Shown here in pieces: positions 13,685-25,585 of a stretch of DNA of 64,000 bases. Origin of the DNA: Gymnopilus junonius. Taxonomy: Eukaryota; Basidiomycota; Agaricomycetes; Agaricales; Galerinaceae. The notes beneath the pieces were generated by a model. That model did no database searches. It was not told where the DNA came from and saw only the letters and a program-made list of their open reading frames with translations. Position numbers and translations under genes: made by a program. Each line of letters opens with the position of its first letter. Position 1 is the stretch's first letter. The stretch spans positions 62,001 to 126,000 of the forward strand of contig JADNYJ010000108.1 in NCBI GenBank assembly GCA_015501075.1. The letters run 5' to 3'.

Positions 13685-15060
13685 AAATTAAAAACGACTA
13701 CGGAGAATGATGTATTATATTTTCTTTCTGTCTAGGTACTTTGGGCTTGACGGATGTTACTCACCAGCTACACATGGACTTCATCTTATTCATTCCTTTA
13801 AAAACGTCCGTATATATTGGTCGATGAAAGCTTGATGTTGAAGCCTGGTAAGCGACATGAGATATCATACATATTGAGTCAATGAGGGGATCAATATCAC
13901 ACCAGGAGAACATACAAGTCGTACGACCCTCTAAACATAGTTGAGTACAGTCACCATTGTAGTTAGTTGTTGTATTTTAAGCTGAGCAGAATGACTCAAT
14001 CAACAGATCCGCTCGACTCTGATACTGGCATGCATGCGAAAAGTCCTTTGATAGAAAGTTGATGCAATCGCTGATTCGGTGCCTATGGACCGATTGTGGA
14101 CTCAATCAAAGACCAATCACTCTAGGTGACTGACCAGAATCATCAGCTCCGTGTAAGCCTCTGTATTGCTCTCTGGTGTGAAGTTGAAAGAGACGTACCA
14201 CGACATCGACGTAGTGAGCGGCGATCAAAGTTCGAAACCCGTAGTAAATAATTTCCGAGGACGAAGTGGACCTCAGTTACGTTATTCATAAAAACCCAGG
14301 CCCTGGCTGAAGTTGACTGATTTTTGGGGTTAATTAATAATTGCTATAGAATGACTCGTCATGACTCATGACTCCGAATTGGCGAAAAAGGTGATGCTTT
14401 CTTTTAAATAAATAAGTTCAACGTAAAAATCCGACTAATTGATAATTGTTTCCAATACCTTGATTCATTCCACAGAAGTGAATAAATTCGCGTCAGTTGA
14501 ATGCACCGACTTCTATATTTGAATGGCAAAATATTTCCCTTTAAAGAATTTGAAGAACCGAATCTGATTTCGATCTTCAAAAAGCTTGGATCTCGTGATC
14601 GGCTGAGTTTCCTTTTGCTGACGCCGAGCCACCGCGTAAGCTACTTTGCAGCCTGCCAACTCCTTCACCTTCCTTTTTTTTTTGACGCCCAATTATTGCC
14701 CCAGTGACTCAGTGAGCCAGTGGCTACACTTTCGGAAAGGCACCCGCGGGATAATATGCCCAGACAAATACCAAATCTGAGGAATATGATTGGCGGTCGC
14801 GCAGTTATTTTCGCTCAAAACGCGCCGAAATATGACGCGTATGAATCCTGCAGCATATGGGCATAGCTGCGCCATAATTATAGGCGAGCATCGATGTTGT
14901 TGTATACTCGTGTGCCAACACCTCACACGCCCCGGAAGTCTTCCGTATATACTTATCCCCAGTCTTTGCAACTTGACTCCTGCCATCCCCATTCTTTGCT
15001 CGTTGGCGTTCGCGACTCCTCCTCTGTCGACTTTGAGGCCGTTTCGACAGGAGCTATAGT
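13685..15060. other. Intergenic region between ORC5 and ABC transporter
   Basis: About 1.4 kb with no supported gene. Short open frames at 14501-14707 and 14790-15059 lack motifs or splice context. The last 250 bp before the transporter contain CG-rich hexamers, including one ACGCGT near 14837, and look like promoter DNA. Confidence 0.5.
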
Positions 15061-18000
15061 ATGAAGCTACCGTTCTCCGACTATTTTAGACCTACACCCC
15101 TTCCGCCAGGTTTCGGGCGAGGAAAAGTGCTGCCTGAGGGTTCTGCAACGTACGTGGCTCAGTTGTTTATTCGCTTCAAGTTCTGACTATCCTTGTCTAG
15201 ATTCCTCTCTAAATTCACCTTTCAATGGCTTGGACCCTTTCTGGAGGTTGGGTTTTCGCGACCCTTGCAGGAGGACGGTGCGTCGACGTCATATCTGGCG
15301 GATCAGAGGACGAGTTGTCTGAATATCATTCACAGATTTTTGGGAACTTCCTCGAGCTCGTTTAACAGCCACGCTCTCTGATGAAGTAGAGAATAATTTC
15401 TATCGACGTTGCCCACCAGAGAAGCGTCCGCGATCTATGAAACTATCCGACATTGGACAGGCTTCGAATGACTCGAACAAACACGTGAGCGAGAAATCCG
15501 AAGAGGAACTCCAGGACAGCGCAGAGAAGAATGTTGAGGAACTTGGTGGCATAGAACATCCAGCAGATGCGCTGACGGCCGAGTCTACTCAGACTGCTGT
15601 GCCTCCAGACGTCGACCAACTCCCAGGCACGAAGACGAAGAAAAAAACAGACAGCAAGGCGTGGTCATGCTTCGGTCAGAGGAAGAAGGCTGTGAAGAAA
15701 TCCGTTTATGACGAGTCTCTCGTCAAAGCTATTTACCGTACCTTCATGGTTCGTATCTGGTTCAGCGGTGCCATGAAGCTTTTCTCCGGTGGGTATCTTC
15801 AAGATCCGTCCTTTCTTCTTTTTTCTAACCTATCCCATCAAAATTCAGATACTCTCAAGACCACCACGCCACTAGTTACAAAGGTCCTGCTTACCTGGCT
15901 GACGGAGTCTTATGCGTACTCTCGCGCAAACGAAGAGGAACGCACTTTTCTTACGAAACCACGAGGAGTTGGATATGGTGTTGGAGTGGCTTTTGCACTA
16001 TTCATTATGCAAGGTGAAAGCAATGGTGTCATGCAAGTTTCTTTCATTGACACCCTTTACAGAGTCGGCCAGTTTGGTGTGTAGCTTGACATCCACACCG
16101 TTTGTATAATATTCATCAAACCGACCTCGTCTATAGATGACCAATCACTTCATGCAGAGTAAGTTTTTTCCCCCGTTATATGCGCAATTTTTTAATTGCA
16201 TGTATCTCATTCAGCTGCCCAGACGACCGGTCTTGCATTGCGGACAGGTGTAAGTTGACAAAGTATTGAGGCTTTGTCTACAGATTTAGTGACCAGCCTT
16301 GTCTTTAGTTAATTGGCACGATTTTCCGCAAAGCCTTGCGTCTTTCCGGCCGCGCACGCGTGGACCATACCGTTGGACAGATTACTACCATGATCTCCAC
16401 TGATGCTACTAGGTTGGATCGTTTCTCATTTTTTGCTCACAAGTGAGTTGTCCCTTTTTCGTCCTATTTGTCACTCGATATAACTTGGCTCTTTAATCCT
16501 AGTCTTTGGGTAGCTCCGATCCAGGTCATTCAATTTTGGTTCTATTCCCGTCGAGCCATCTAGCCTAACATAATGCATTTCAAAGATCGCAATCGGAATC
16601 GGACTACTGATTGGCAATGTAAGCATTTCACCTATGGTGTAAAAACGGGGGAGAACTCACTCCATTTTTACAATCTAGTTGGGGTACTCTGCTTTGGTCG
16701 GACTTGGCGTATGTGTCTTTCTTGCCCCACCCCCCATTCTTCCTTGTATCTCATTTCTATCAATGCTGTTACGACCTACAGGTTATGATGCTCGGTTTCC
16801 CGCTCCAATTCATCCTAGTCCGAGTCATGTTCACCCAACGAAAGAAGGGTGTCAAAATCACGGACAGGCGCATACGGCTCACCACAGAAGTACTGCTAGG
16901 AATCCGCCTTATCAAGTTTTACGCCTGGGAAGATTTTTACGTTCAACAAATCAGCAGTTTAAGAAAAAGTGAGATAGCAGCTGTTCGGAAGGCGGCGTAA
17001 GTTTCTCCATTTTTTAAAATGGTTTATTCGTTGGATGATGGAATTTCACTCGATTTTAGAGTAGCCAGGGCTTTCCTTTTAGCAATGGTGACATTCATAC
17101 CTGTGTTGTCCTCTATTCTCTCCTTTGTACGTCATTAGAACCCTCTGGATCCGGCCAAATTCTGATACTGATAATTAACATTTTTCTAGATTACTTATGC
17201 GTTGAGTGGCCATACCTTGAACGTCGCCATCATTTTTAGTTCTCTCCAACTCTTTAACGTACGATCTCTGCGTCTATCTTTCCGCCTAATCTTTTGTGTT
17301 AATTTTACATGCAGATCATCCGTGCACCCCTCATTTACTTCCCATTCGTTTTCTCGGCTCTTTCCGACGCGCTCGTGGCATTGGGTCGTATTGGTACCTT
17401 CCTGACTGCTGAGGACTTGCCCGACCCTTATCCAGTTGACGAAAAAGAGGCAGTTGCGATTGAGGTCGATGGAGATTTTGTCTGGGAGACGGTGTTTAAT
17501 CCTATTAAGGATGAAGGCGGCAAGTTTGGTGGGCGTGGTGGCCCGGGCGGAAGAGGTGGTGGACCCGGTCGCGGGGGAAGAACTAGCGGCGATAAGTCGA
17601 AGAAGGACTCAGTAAGCAATGCAAAGACATCGTCCAAAAAGAAGTGGTGGCAGCGCTCGGGGGAAAAAGACCAAACAGCCCCAACAATTTTACCGACGAC
17701 CGCGACTGATTCAGAGAAAGTGAGTGAAAAGAGCTCGATGGAAAAGGCGAAGGAGGACGAGAAGGAAAAGGCGAAGGGAAAGACACCAGAGGAGAAACCA
17801 TTTGCGTTAACGGACCTTAATTCGTTATTCCAAAAGGGGCGTTTATTGGTATTGTTGGACGTGTTGGAAGTGGCAAGGTATGTATTTCTCGTCCGTTTCC
17901 TTCAGGACCTCTTAACCCTTAATGGATGTGCAGAGTTCCGTACTACAAGCTATGATCGGAGAAATGCGTCGAACTCGTGGAGAGGTGTGTTTTGCAGATA

Positions 18001-21000
18001 ATCTCAGCTTAAGGAGACCTTGTTAATGGTTCTTCGTCGCTTTCAGGTTAAATTCGGTGGCAGGGTTTCTTACGCGCCTCAGACACCCTGGATTCGCAAT
18101 GCGACGCTTAGAGAGAACATCCTGTTTGGCAGACCTGACGATGAAGAAAGGTTTGCTGATATCCGTGTGGTTTGCAAAGCATCCGTGCTCAATTATTTTT
18201 TAGGTTTCGCCCAGGTTATTCAGGCGTGCAACCTTGATCACGACTTGGAAGTATTGCCTAATGGAGAGAACACGGAAATAGGTGAAAAGGGTATAAATCT
18301 AAGTGGTGGCAAAAGTACACATTACAGGAGCTTCTCTTCATTCGATCAATACCTAAACGATATGATCAGGCCCGCGTTTCTCTCGTCGAGCGGCCTACTC
18401 CGACGCGACATTGTCCTGCTGGACGACCCGCTTTCTGCCGTCGACGCCTATGTCGGCCGGAACATTTTGGAAAATTGTCTCCTTTCTGGACCACTCGCCA
18501 ATCGGACGCGCATTCTGGTCACCCATGCACTTCATGTCTTGGACAAGACTGATTATATTTACGTCATGGATAATGGAAAAATCATTGAGCAAGGCACATA
18601 CCAGGTGCGCGTCGTTCGTAATGTTTTGACAACGCCGGATGCTAATAATATTCAGGATCTCATGGTCAACGGACCCACGTTCTCCGGCATCATAGAAGAG
18701 TACGGCAGTCTTGAAGCAGAGCTTGAAGATGAGGGGATCGAAGACCCTTCCAAGGTCAAGGCCAAAAAAGGACCTAGAGCTAACGACGATAGTACTGAAG
18801 AAGGTGGGCCGAAGAAAGCAAGCGGAGCGTTAATGCAGCAAGAGGAAAGGAATACTGGCGCTGTCACTTGGAGCACCTATGCGAATTACTTGAAATATGC
18901 AGGCGGCGTGCTTTGGGGACCGTTCATCCTTTTGATCTTAACACTTACCCAAGGAGCCCAAGGTATGGCCTCTTTTTTTTTAACATTGCTTCTGCCTGAT
19001 AAGCACTCTTACCTTACCAGTCGGGAATAACCTGTTCCTTGGATTTTGGACATCGCAAAGTATACATGGGTTTAGGCAAGGAGACTATATGGCCGTTTAC
19101 GCTGCTTTGGGTAAGAATTTCCTAAATTGGTCTATTTTCGTCAATGCTTACGTATCCTTTCAGGTATGGCGCAAGCCATCTTCCAGTTTATTCTCGGTTT
19201 CTCTTTCGCGTAAGTCCGTGTACACATTGTGCAGACTTATTTTCTCATAAGAACACTTCGTTGGCTAGCATATTGAGCTTGATCGCCAGCTTAAGATTGT
19301 TTAGAACTGCTCTGAAAGCAGTGCTAAGATCACCAGTTTCTTTCTTTGATACCACTCCTATGGGTACGTCTTATGTCTAGTTATCCCCATAGGTGGATCT
19401 CAACATGGAATGCTACAGGACGAATTCTCTCGAGACTGTCAAAGGACCAAGATACCCTGGACAATGAATTATCTCTCACCCTATTACAAGTACGGGTCAT
19501 TTGCCAACGTTTCTGGGATATTTTTCTCACTGATGAATCCGAAGTTTTTATCCACCTTTAGCTCTGTAATGGGAACAGTAGGGTTGGTATTCTATACGTT
19601 CCCTTACCTTGGCATTCTTTTTGTTCCCCTGTCCATCATGTACTGGTTGGTCGCGACCTATTATCGTCGGTCATCAGTGGAGACCAAGAGATTGGATTCT
19701 CTGATGCGATCAATTTTATACGGATCATTTACAGGTTATTCAGTCGAAATCTGTTCTGAATACCTTGATACTGATCAATCTTACCAGAAACCTTCACCGG
19801 CCTTGCAACTATCCGTGCTTATCGTGAGCAGGTGATACAAGCCATATTCATCATTTCTCTTTGGCTCATTCCCTTTAAATCCTAGGAACGATCCATCAAA
19901 GATGCAGAAAGAGGATTAGACCTCGAGAACAGAGCGTACTATATGACCATCTCCATTCAGAGATGGTTAGGTGTTCGCCTCGACCTTTTCGGAAACATTC
20001 TGATCCTCGGAATTGGTCTTTTCGCCGCTGGTTTCAGTCATAGTGTTAACCCAGCAAAAATCGGTGTCGTGCTTTCTTACTCACTTGGGAGTAAGTGGAT
20101 CTGTCCAGTTTTTGAGCTTTTTTTGCTGATCCTTGTGTTACAGTTACCCAGCAATTCTGTATGTCGTTATTACTTTCCATGTTCATGTCACACGCTAACA
20201 TGTTTTATTCTTAGCTGATATGGTTTCCCAATTTGCACAAAATGAGCAAAATATGAATGCTGTGGAGCGCGTCTTGCATTACGCCGAACTAGAGCCTGAG
20301 GGTGATTCTACGACGCCCAATGATCCTCCACCAAGCTGGCCCAGCGAAGGAATGATCGAGTTTACAAATGTAGACTTGGCTTATAGAGAAGGTTTGCCAC
20401 TGGTTTTGAAGGGCGTTAGCTTTAGCGTTCAACCAGGCGAGAAGGTACTTGCAATCTACTACCGTATTCAATCCGAATGCCTATTGTGTTTTGTAGATTG
20501 GCATTGTAGGGCGAACAGGCGCAGGAAAAAGCTCTTTATTGCAGGCACTTTTCCGGTAGGCCAAGTCTGTCGTGTTTTGCTTGAAATCCGCTCACTTTTA
20601 TTTCCCAGTACCGTTGAAGTGCAACGCGGCAAGATAGAAATCGACAATTACGATATTCGCGATGTGGGTTTAGACATTCTTCGGAGTAGGCTTGCGCTTG
20701 TGCCTCAAGACGGAACCCTTTTCCTCGGGACTCTCCGTGAAAATTGTGAGTGTTTTATTATTTTTGTTGTGGATGCCCACTGATTAGAAACCAAAACGCA
20801 AAGGGATCCGCAAAGGCTGGCGCACCGACGCTGAATTGATATCAGCTTTACAACGGGTGTCGCTCCTTCCAAAATCCGGGAAAGTTGATCCAGTCGTAGA
20901 ATCCAAGTTCAGCCTTGACTCCACTGTTGGCGATGAGGGTATGTCAATGCTCCAGGCAGTGATGATTACCTTCCTCTGATCACTATATAGGCGGCAATTT

Positions 21001-21452
21001 TAGTGCCGGAGAGAAACAATTACTAGCATTGTGTCGCGCTCTTGTAAAGAATAGCAAGATTATCGTTTTGGTTCGTCTAATTCCCCTAAATAGTTATGCG
21101 GACATGATTAATCGTTGATGATATAGGATGAAGCGACTAGTAGTGTTGACGTTCAGACAGATGCAACACTTCAGCGAACGATCCAGGTTGAATTTGCTTC
21201 TTCAACATTGCTTTGCATAGCTCACCGATTGAATACCATTGGTGCGTCTTATATTTATCTTTCGTCTCTATATCTGACTTTCTGGTAGCCTATTACGACC
21301 GCGTTCTTGTCATGGATCAAGGAAAGGTCGCAGAGTTCGACACTGTTCTGAACCTTTATGACAACGAAACATCAATATTCCGATCTTTATGTGACGAGGC
21401 TAACCTTTCGAGGGCGGACATTCTTAGAATCAGGCGGAGCATGAAGACGTAA
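15061..21452 (+). CDS. ABCC-type ABC transporter, YOR1-like, NBD1 frame disturbed
   Basis: A full-size ABCC (MRP) exporter without TMD0, as in yeast YOR1. The start gives [20 protein letters not shown], then [23 protein letters not shown]1 contains [16 protein letters not shown] and [18 protein letters not shown] Gly/Arg-rich linker (about 17520-17590) precedes NBD1: Walker [11 protein letters not shown] is split by an intron at about 17878, followed by [22 protein letters not shown] near 18301, and [20 protein letters not shown] (Walker B). TMD2 contains [20 protein letters not shown] and [22 protein letters not shown]2 has [64 protein letters not shown] and CIAHRLNTI. More than 20 introns interrupt it. 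One base seems missing near 17821, and one each near 18385 and 18405 around the signature motif. An exon junction near 20800 is also one base off. It exports organic anions or drugs across the plasma membrane, by family. Confidence 0.9.
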
Positions 21453-22019
21453 TTAAGTCTTGAGCTCAATCTTTATGCATTTATGAGATAATTATACATA
21501 GAATACATAGTACATATACCAATTTTTATCTGGGATCATGGACGTCAGTCGAAGTTATTCATGTAACAATTATTATTGTAAGGGAGTACTTACAACAGAT
21601 CAATGGCCTCGTCATCGTCATGCGTAATTATAGACTGAACCCGGTAATCATCATCGTCAAAACGGCGAAATTCGAGTACCGCTCCGGTTACTTATCTTAG
21701 GTGAACAACAGGACTATGATTGATCAAATGCCATGGAATGCTTACTGTGCTGAACATATCAACAGATCTTCTTATATATGAGCTCCCAGGAGCCAGTTCT
21801 ATTCGGGGTGGAGATAACTCAATTCCAGCGCAAAACTGAGATCGCAGAACTTAGAAGGACAAGAATGATAGATTTTGCAAGCGTTTATGTTTCTATGATA
21901 ACATTAAGCATTATCTATCTTAATATGGGGGGCGAAGAAGAGAATAAAAGAAGACTCATTTCGTATTTACGGTTTACATACCAATAGGTATAGTGTGCAC
22001 CACTAATTAAAGCCTAAAT
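21453..22019. other. Interval between ABC transporter and SDR
   Basis: The interval holds the 3' flank of the transporter, AT-rich, with the tentative small minus-strand frame noted separately. Convergent 3' ends of the transporter and SDR explain most of it. Nothing else is supported. Confidence 0.4.
21590..21757 (-). CDS. Possible small acidic protein (very tentative)
   Basis: A short minus-strand frame ends GAVLEFRRFDDDDYRVQSII followed by THDDDEAIDLL and a stop at 21590-21592. Upstream, MFST is followed by a good donor (GTAAGC) and an acceptor about 50 bp later, but the joined frame is off by one base. The predicted product would be about 38 residues and strongly acidic. It could equally be the 3' end of something lost. 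I know no homologue. Confidence 0.25.
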
Positions 22020-22965
22020 TTACCAAGGGAGGTTAGTGCCATCGAAGTGCCAGAATTGACCTGTCTTTTCGACAGTGAAATCTTGATGACAACATTTCCA
22101 GCCTCATCGGTGGTGAGATGGGTACGTGGGGGGGCGTATTTGCTCATCCATTCCTTGAGGGGATCACCCAACTCGGTCTGAGTCCATCCTGTTCATAACC
22201 AGTGGGTAATGTTCTCGAAATCTGTAAGGAAAGAGATATTCGTTTGCCTGGGTGGATGGCCGCAGTGGAGACACCCTCCCTCTTGAGGGAAGCGCCCCAC
22301 TTATGTGCAAGCCTAGGAATTATCGTAGTCTCTCAGTCCAATCTTGGAGACAAAATATTGAATGGATTTACGCATTGAGCGCAGCATTGGCTACGGTGTA
22401 AGCGTTAAATTGGTCAACCATCATGAAGGTGATCTGGGAGGAGGCCAGGACTGAGCTAATGAAGATAATCTTCTTGGCCTCGGATTTCTTGACGAGAGCA
22501 AGGAAAGCGCGAGAGACTCGGAGAGGAGCGACGGTGTTGAAGATCATCTCCTCACTGAAAAGATCCAAATCCCTGGAAGAAATGAGGCTTAAGTTTTAAG
22601 TTTTCGTTGTAGCTCAAGCTGTATCCAAACTTACAATTCCTTGAACTCGATCATAGGCTGGGGGTTCTTTCCGGCATTGTTAACGAGGTAGTCAAGACCG
22701 TTTGGGAGGAAAGGGGTGGCAGCAGCAACGGCACCATCGACGCTGGCTTGGTTGGTGGTCTCAAGGTTGATGACCTTGAGATTCTTGTTCTTGCTAGCCA
22801 AAGAATACAGGTCGGTTGAGTCGCTACGAGTAGTAGCAATAACGAAGTTGGCTTTGTTCTTGAGCTGAGATCGAAAAATAGTTCAGAATTGACGCAGTCC
22901 GTAGCAGCCACACAGTTACCTAGAAGTGAATCTGGGTGCCCACGAACTCCCAATGCATCACGCAT
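22020..22965 (-). CDS. Short-chain dehydrogenase/reductase with altered catalytic lysine
   Basis: A Rossmann-fold SDR. Visible segments are NKANFVIATTRSDSTDLYSL, GLDYLVNNAGKNPQPMIEFK (the NNAG motif), FNTVAPLRVSRAFLALVKKS and IIFISSVLASSQI with the catalytic Ser region. The active site follows: FNAYTVANAALNA. The usual YxxxK reads YTVAN, so the catalytic Lys is Asn. HKWGASLKREGVSTAAIHPG and GWTQTELGDPLKEW complete the core. The real C-terminus GQFWHFDGTNLPW, ending at the stop 22020-22022, is reached only after a one-base slip near 22073. The N-terminal TGxxxGxG motif is not cleanly visible: the first exon reads only IGWEFV-like residues in a broken frame, so the 5' end at 22965 is uncertain. 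It may be a decayed enzyme, a pseudoenzyme, or a gene affected by sequence errors. Confidence 0.7.
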
Positions 22966-23104
22966 TGTAACTGAGCCTCAGTTAGAACCAATTCAACTTC
23001 GTCAGAACGCGCTAACGCGCCGAGTCACGTGCTAATGTAACAGAAAATCATCGGCGTTGTCCGGCTTACTCTCTCCGATAGACTGAACACGTTCTTGCCT
23101 TGAA
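22966..23104. promoter_or_regulatory. Bidirectional promoter, SDR / Aim32-like gene
   Basis: Only about 140 bp separate the divergent SDR and ferredoxin-like genes. It holds a CACGTG E-box (about 23024-23029) and a GCGCGTTAGCGCG-like partial palindrome (about 23007-23020, as read on the minus strand). A shared promoter is the simplest reading. Regulators are not known. Confidence 0.45.
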
Positions 23105-24113
23105 ATGATTTCAAAGAGCTGTTGGGGGGCCTATTCTAAACATACTGCCTCAAACAACCTTCTTTTCTCCTCTCCGAACCCATCAAGAACGCGGTGTGCA
23201 CAATTTTTACGACATGTCATGGCATCGAAGAGGGTACTGCACACGGACACGAACATACCAGAATACCACGAGGGGAGATTGGAGGGCACGGCACCAGACC
23301 ATCTTTGTTACATCCTTTTACACTCCTCGCATTCTCCAGAAACATTCCCCTCTGTGTACCACACTACCGTCTCGCGCGAACTTCAACTGCGGGCCATGAA
23401 ATGGGGTGGATTGGTCAATTTCTCCTGGATTGCTGATAAGACGGCTGGAGAAATTGCAGATAGACAACCAGCGACAGTTTTTTCCCCTTTGGGTGGGAAA
23501 CTGGATATTTCCAACGTCTCTGTTCAGAATATGGATGAAATTGAAGAGTTAGTTAAGCGACATATTCAAGGCCCTCTGACCTCGTCGACCTCCCAGGATA
23601 TGCACATATATGTTTGCACCCATGGCGCTAGGGATTGTCGCTGCGGCGATCGTGGCCGACAAGTATACGAAGCTCTAGTAGAAGCGGTGAAGAAGGAACG
23701 AACTAGCAACGCCAGCGGTCCTGCCAGTAATCTGAAAATTGGGGAGGTGGGACATGTAGGCGGTCATAAGTTGGGCTTCCTTTGCTCTTTCCCCCGCTTC
23801 GCTTAATTCTTTTAACGCTCTCTTAATTCAGATATGCCGCGAACGTCCTTTTATTCCCTCAGGGTGATTGGTACGCGCACCAACTCGGCGTATGATAATA
23901 ATTGCTTTAACCTACCTTCATTTCAGGCTGGGTATCGTCAAGCCGGAGGATGCACCTGCTATTGTGTCTGAGGCATGTGAAGCTCTTCAGCGCGGTATCA
24001 AGCCTCTAGATCATTCAGCGCCACCTCTCTTCCCTTCGCATTGGAGAGGAAGGATGGGTCTCTCTAGGGAAGAGCAAAAGAGCCTGTGGTCAAAATACAC
24101 AGGACACGAATGA
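23105..24113 (+). CDS. AIM32: Aim32/Apd1-type thioredoxin-like [2Fe-2S] ferredoxin (Suc/Fer family)
   Basis: A sucrase/ferredoxin-like protein. The N-terminus MISKSCWGAYSKHTASNNLL, rich in Ser, Lys and Arg with few acidic residues, resembles a mitochondrial presequence, as in yeast Aim32. The core contains LQLRAMKWGGLVNFSWIADK and VCTHGARDCRCGDRG. HVGGHK is split by an intron and continues YAANVLLFPQGDW and LGIVKPEDAPAIVSEACEAL. The CRC and HxxxH residues match the two Cys and two His ligands described for the Apd1/Aim32 cluster. Two short introns (about 23774-23831 and 23873-23928) are visible and the frame is clean. It ends at 24113 with WSKYTGHE. The role is redox chemistry or Fe-S handling, probably in the matrix. 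Apd1 is cytosolic, so location rests only on the presequence. Confidence 0.85.
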
Positions 24114-24916
24114 CTATCATCTAATGAACATTAAACGCGTTCCTGGCCCTTCAAAGTGCTTTGCTGGTGGCTTGGCTAATGCTGCCAAAATCAACGAGGT
24201 TTTCACAAGTAAAGTAACATGATCGTTCTGTTTGTTCTATCATTGATGCCTGTCGCTCTCTCCAGTACTTCTTCTGTATACCACCATTCAAACTGCAGAC
24301 AGGATTGACCTCCCTAGTTCCACTGCCCTTTCATCGGTGTACCTGAAGGTTCTTACTCAAGGCAGATGCTCTTGAAACACGATACACTCGTCTGCAGACT
24401 TGCCAAAGGAAAGTGTCATTCTCTGAAATGATCAAGTCACCTAGGACGAGCATTGCTCTTGACTCTGGAGTCTACTCCCCTCAAGCTCTGAGCATTCTTA
24501 ATTCAGATAATGTCATATGGTTCTGCTACGCCTAGCATTCACGTGGCGAGATACACCATCTAATCCCGTTTCGTGCGTTGAACACAGTGGTTGACCCCCA
24601 ATCTGGCGGAGCTTAGTATGACTTGGCCTCGAGTGTTCCTTGATTTCAAGTCCTCTTCTCCTTCAGTTACTCGTTTTTGCACACCTGAACAAGACATAGA
24701 TTTACTCAGGAGAACGCCGCGTCATCTTTACCTTCTTAGTATCCATTGTTCCGTTCTATCAGCTTCGTTTTGGCCATTCTATCATTTGGTCAGAACCTTC
24801 GGCGAATTGTGATCGCCTTGGCATGCTCTTGTCGAAAGCATAAAAGCTGTTTGACGAAGGTCTGTGTTATTCATATCAACTTAAACACATAAAGCCATAT
24901 ATAAGTCAATTATACC
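24114..24916. other. Intergenic region before the CBM1 gene
   Basis: About 800 bp without a supported gene. A 73-codon plus-strand frame at 24591-24812 lacks motifs. CATAAAAG at 24839-24846, 71 bp before the CBM1 start, is a plausible TATA box. Confidence 0.5.
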
Positions 24917-25326
24917 ATGCAACTGTCTCTTTCTGCCATTTTTACGGCTGCGTTCTTGAGCTACATTACTCCTGGGGCCTTCGCCCATGTTCCTCTGTTT
25001 AGACAATGTAATGAAGTCTGTCCTATTTTTTGTCCGGCAAGGTCTAATCTTTCCTTCGACATAGGTGGTGGAATTGGTTACACTGGTCCGACTACATGTG
25101 TTGCTGGGTAAGGCTTAGATTCGTACATCGATTTTCCAGGATCTCACAGCAGTTCCTCCAGGACATACTGCAACTGGGTCACCGCATGTATGCTTAAATC
25201 CTTGTAGCCGGAAAGATTTACCTCATACTTTTGCTAGATTACTCTGCCTGTTTCCCCGGTGGTGTTCCAGTCACTACTATCACAACAGGCAAGCCACCTC
25301 CCCCACCGGAGACAACAGCGGTGTAG
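24917..25326 (+). CDS. Small secreted CBM1 (cellulose-binding) protein
   Basis: A signal peptide, MQLSLSAIFTAAFLSYITPG, ends at or near AFA. After HVPLFRQ an intron (about 25008-25063) splits the first Cys codon. Joining gives CGGIGYTGPTTCVAG, then across two more introns YCNWVTAYYSACFPGG. This is a complete family 1 carbohydrate-binding module with four Cys and the aromatic residues (Y, W, Y, Y) that form the flat binding face. A Thr/Pro-rich tail (TTITTGKPPPPPETTAV) ends at the stop 25324-25326. The product is about 85 residues with no catalytic domain. CBM1 usually sits at one end of cellulases, linked by such a Thr/Pro linker, so this may be a stand-alone binding protein or a remnant whose catalytic part is gone. 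The uninterrupted reading favours a real gene. Confidence 0.85.
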
Positions 25327-25539
25327 GTTTTCGACGAGGTGTAATGTGGCGTTCTGATGGATACTGGGCAGAGAATTCTTTAACCCATGTTATTTGTACC
25401 TTCTAGTGAACAAATTTTTCGAGTCAGCCCAAGTGTTTCTGCGTAATCCTTCCACCCACATGAAGAAAAAAAGTGGATTAACGCGGGATTGAGCCAGGAT
25501 TGAGTCATTCTAAAATTTGAGGCCCCTATCTCACCACGC

Positions 25540-25547
25540 TATAAAAG
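25540..25547 (+). promoter_or_regulatory. TATA box of the PhzF-like gene
   Basis: TATAAAAG lies 39 bp before the ATG at 25586, a normal spacing for a focused promoter with a very short leader. Confidence 0.55.
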
Positions 25548-25585
25548 TCAACCGGGAGCTTTCACCGATGCCATCACCTACACTC

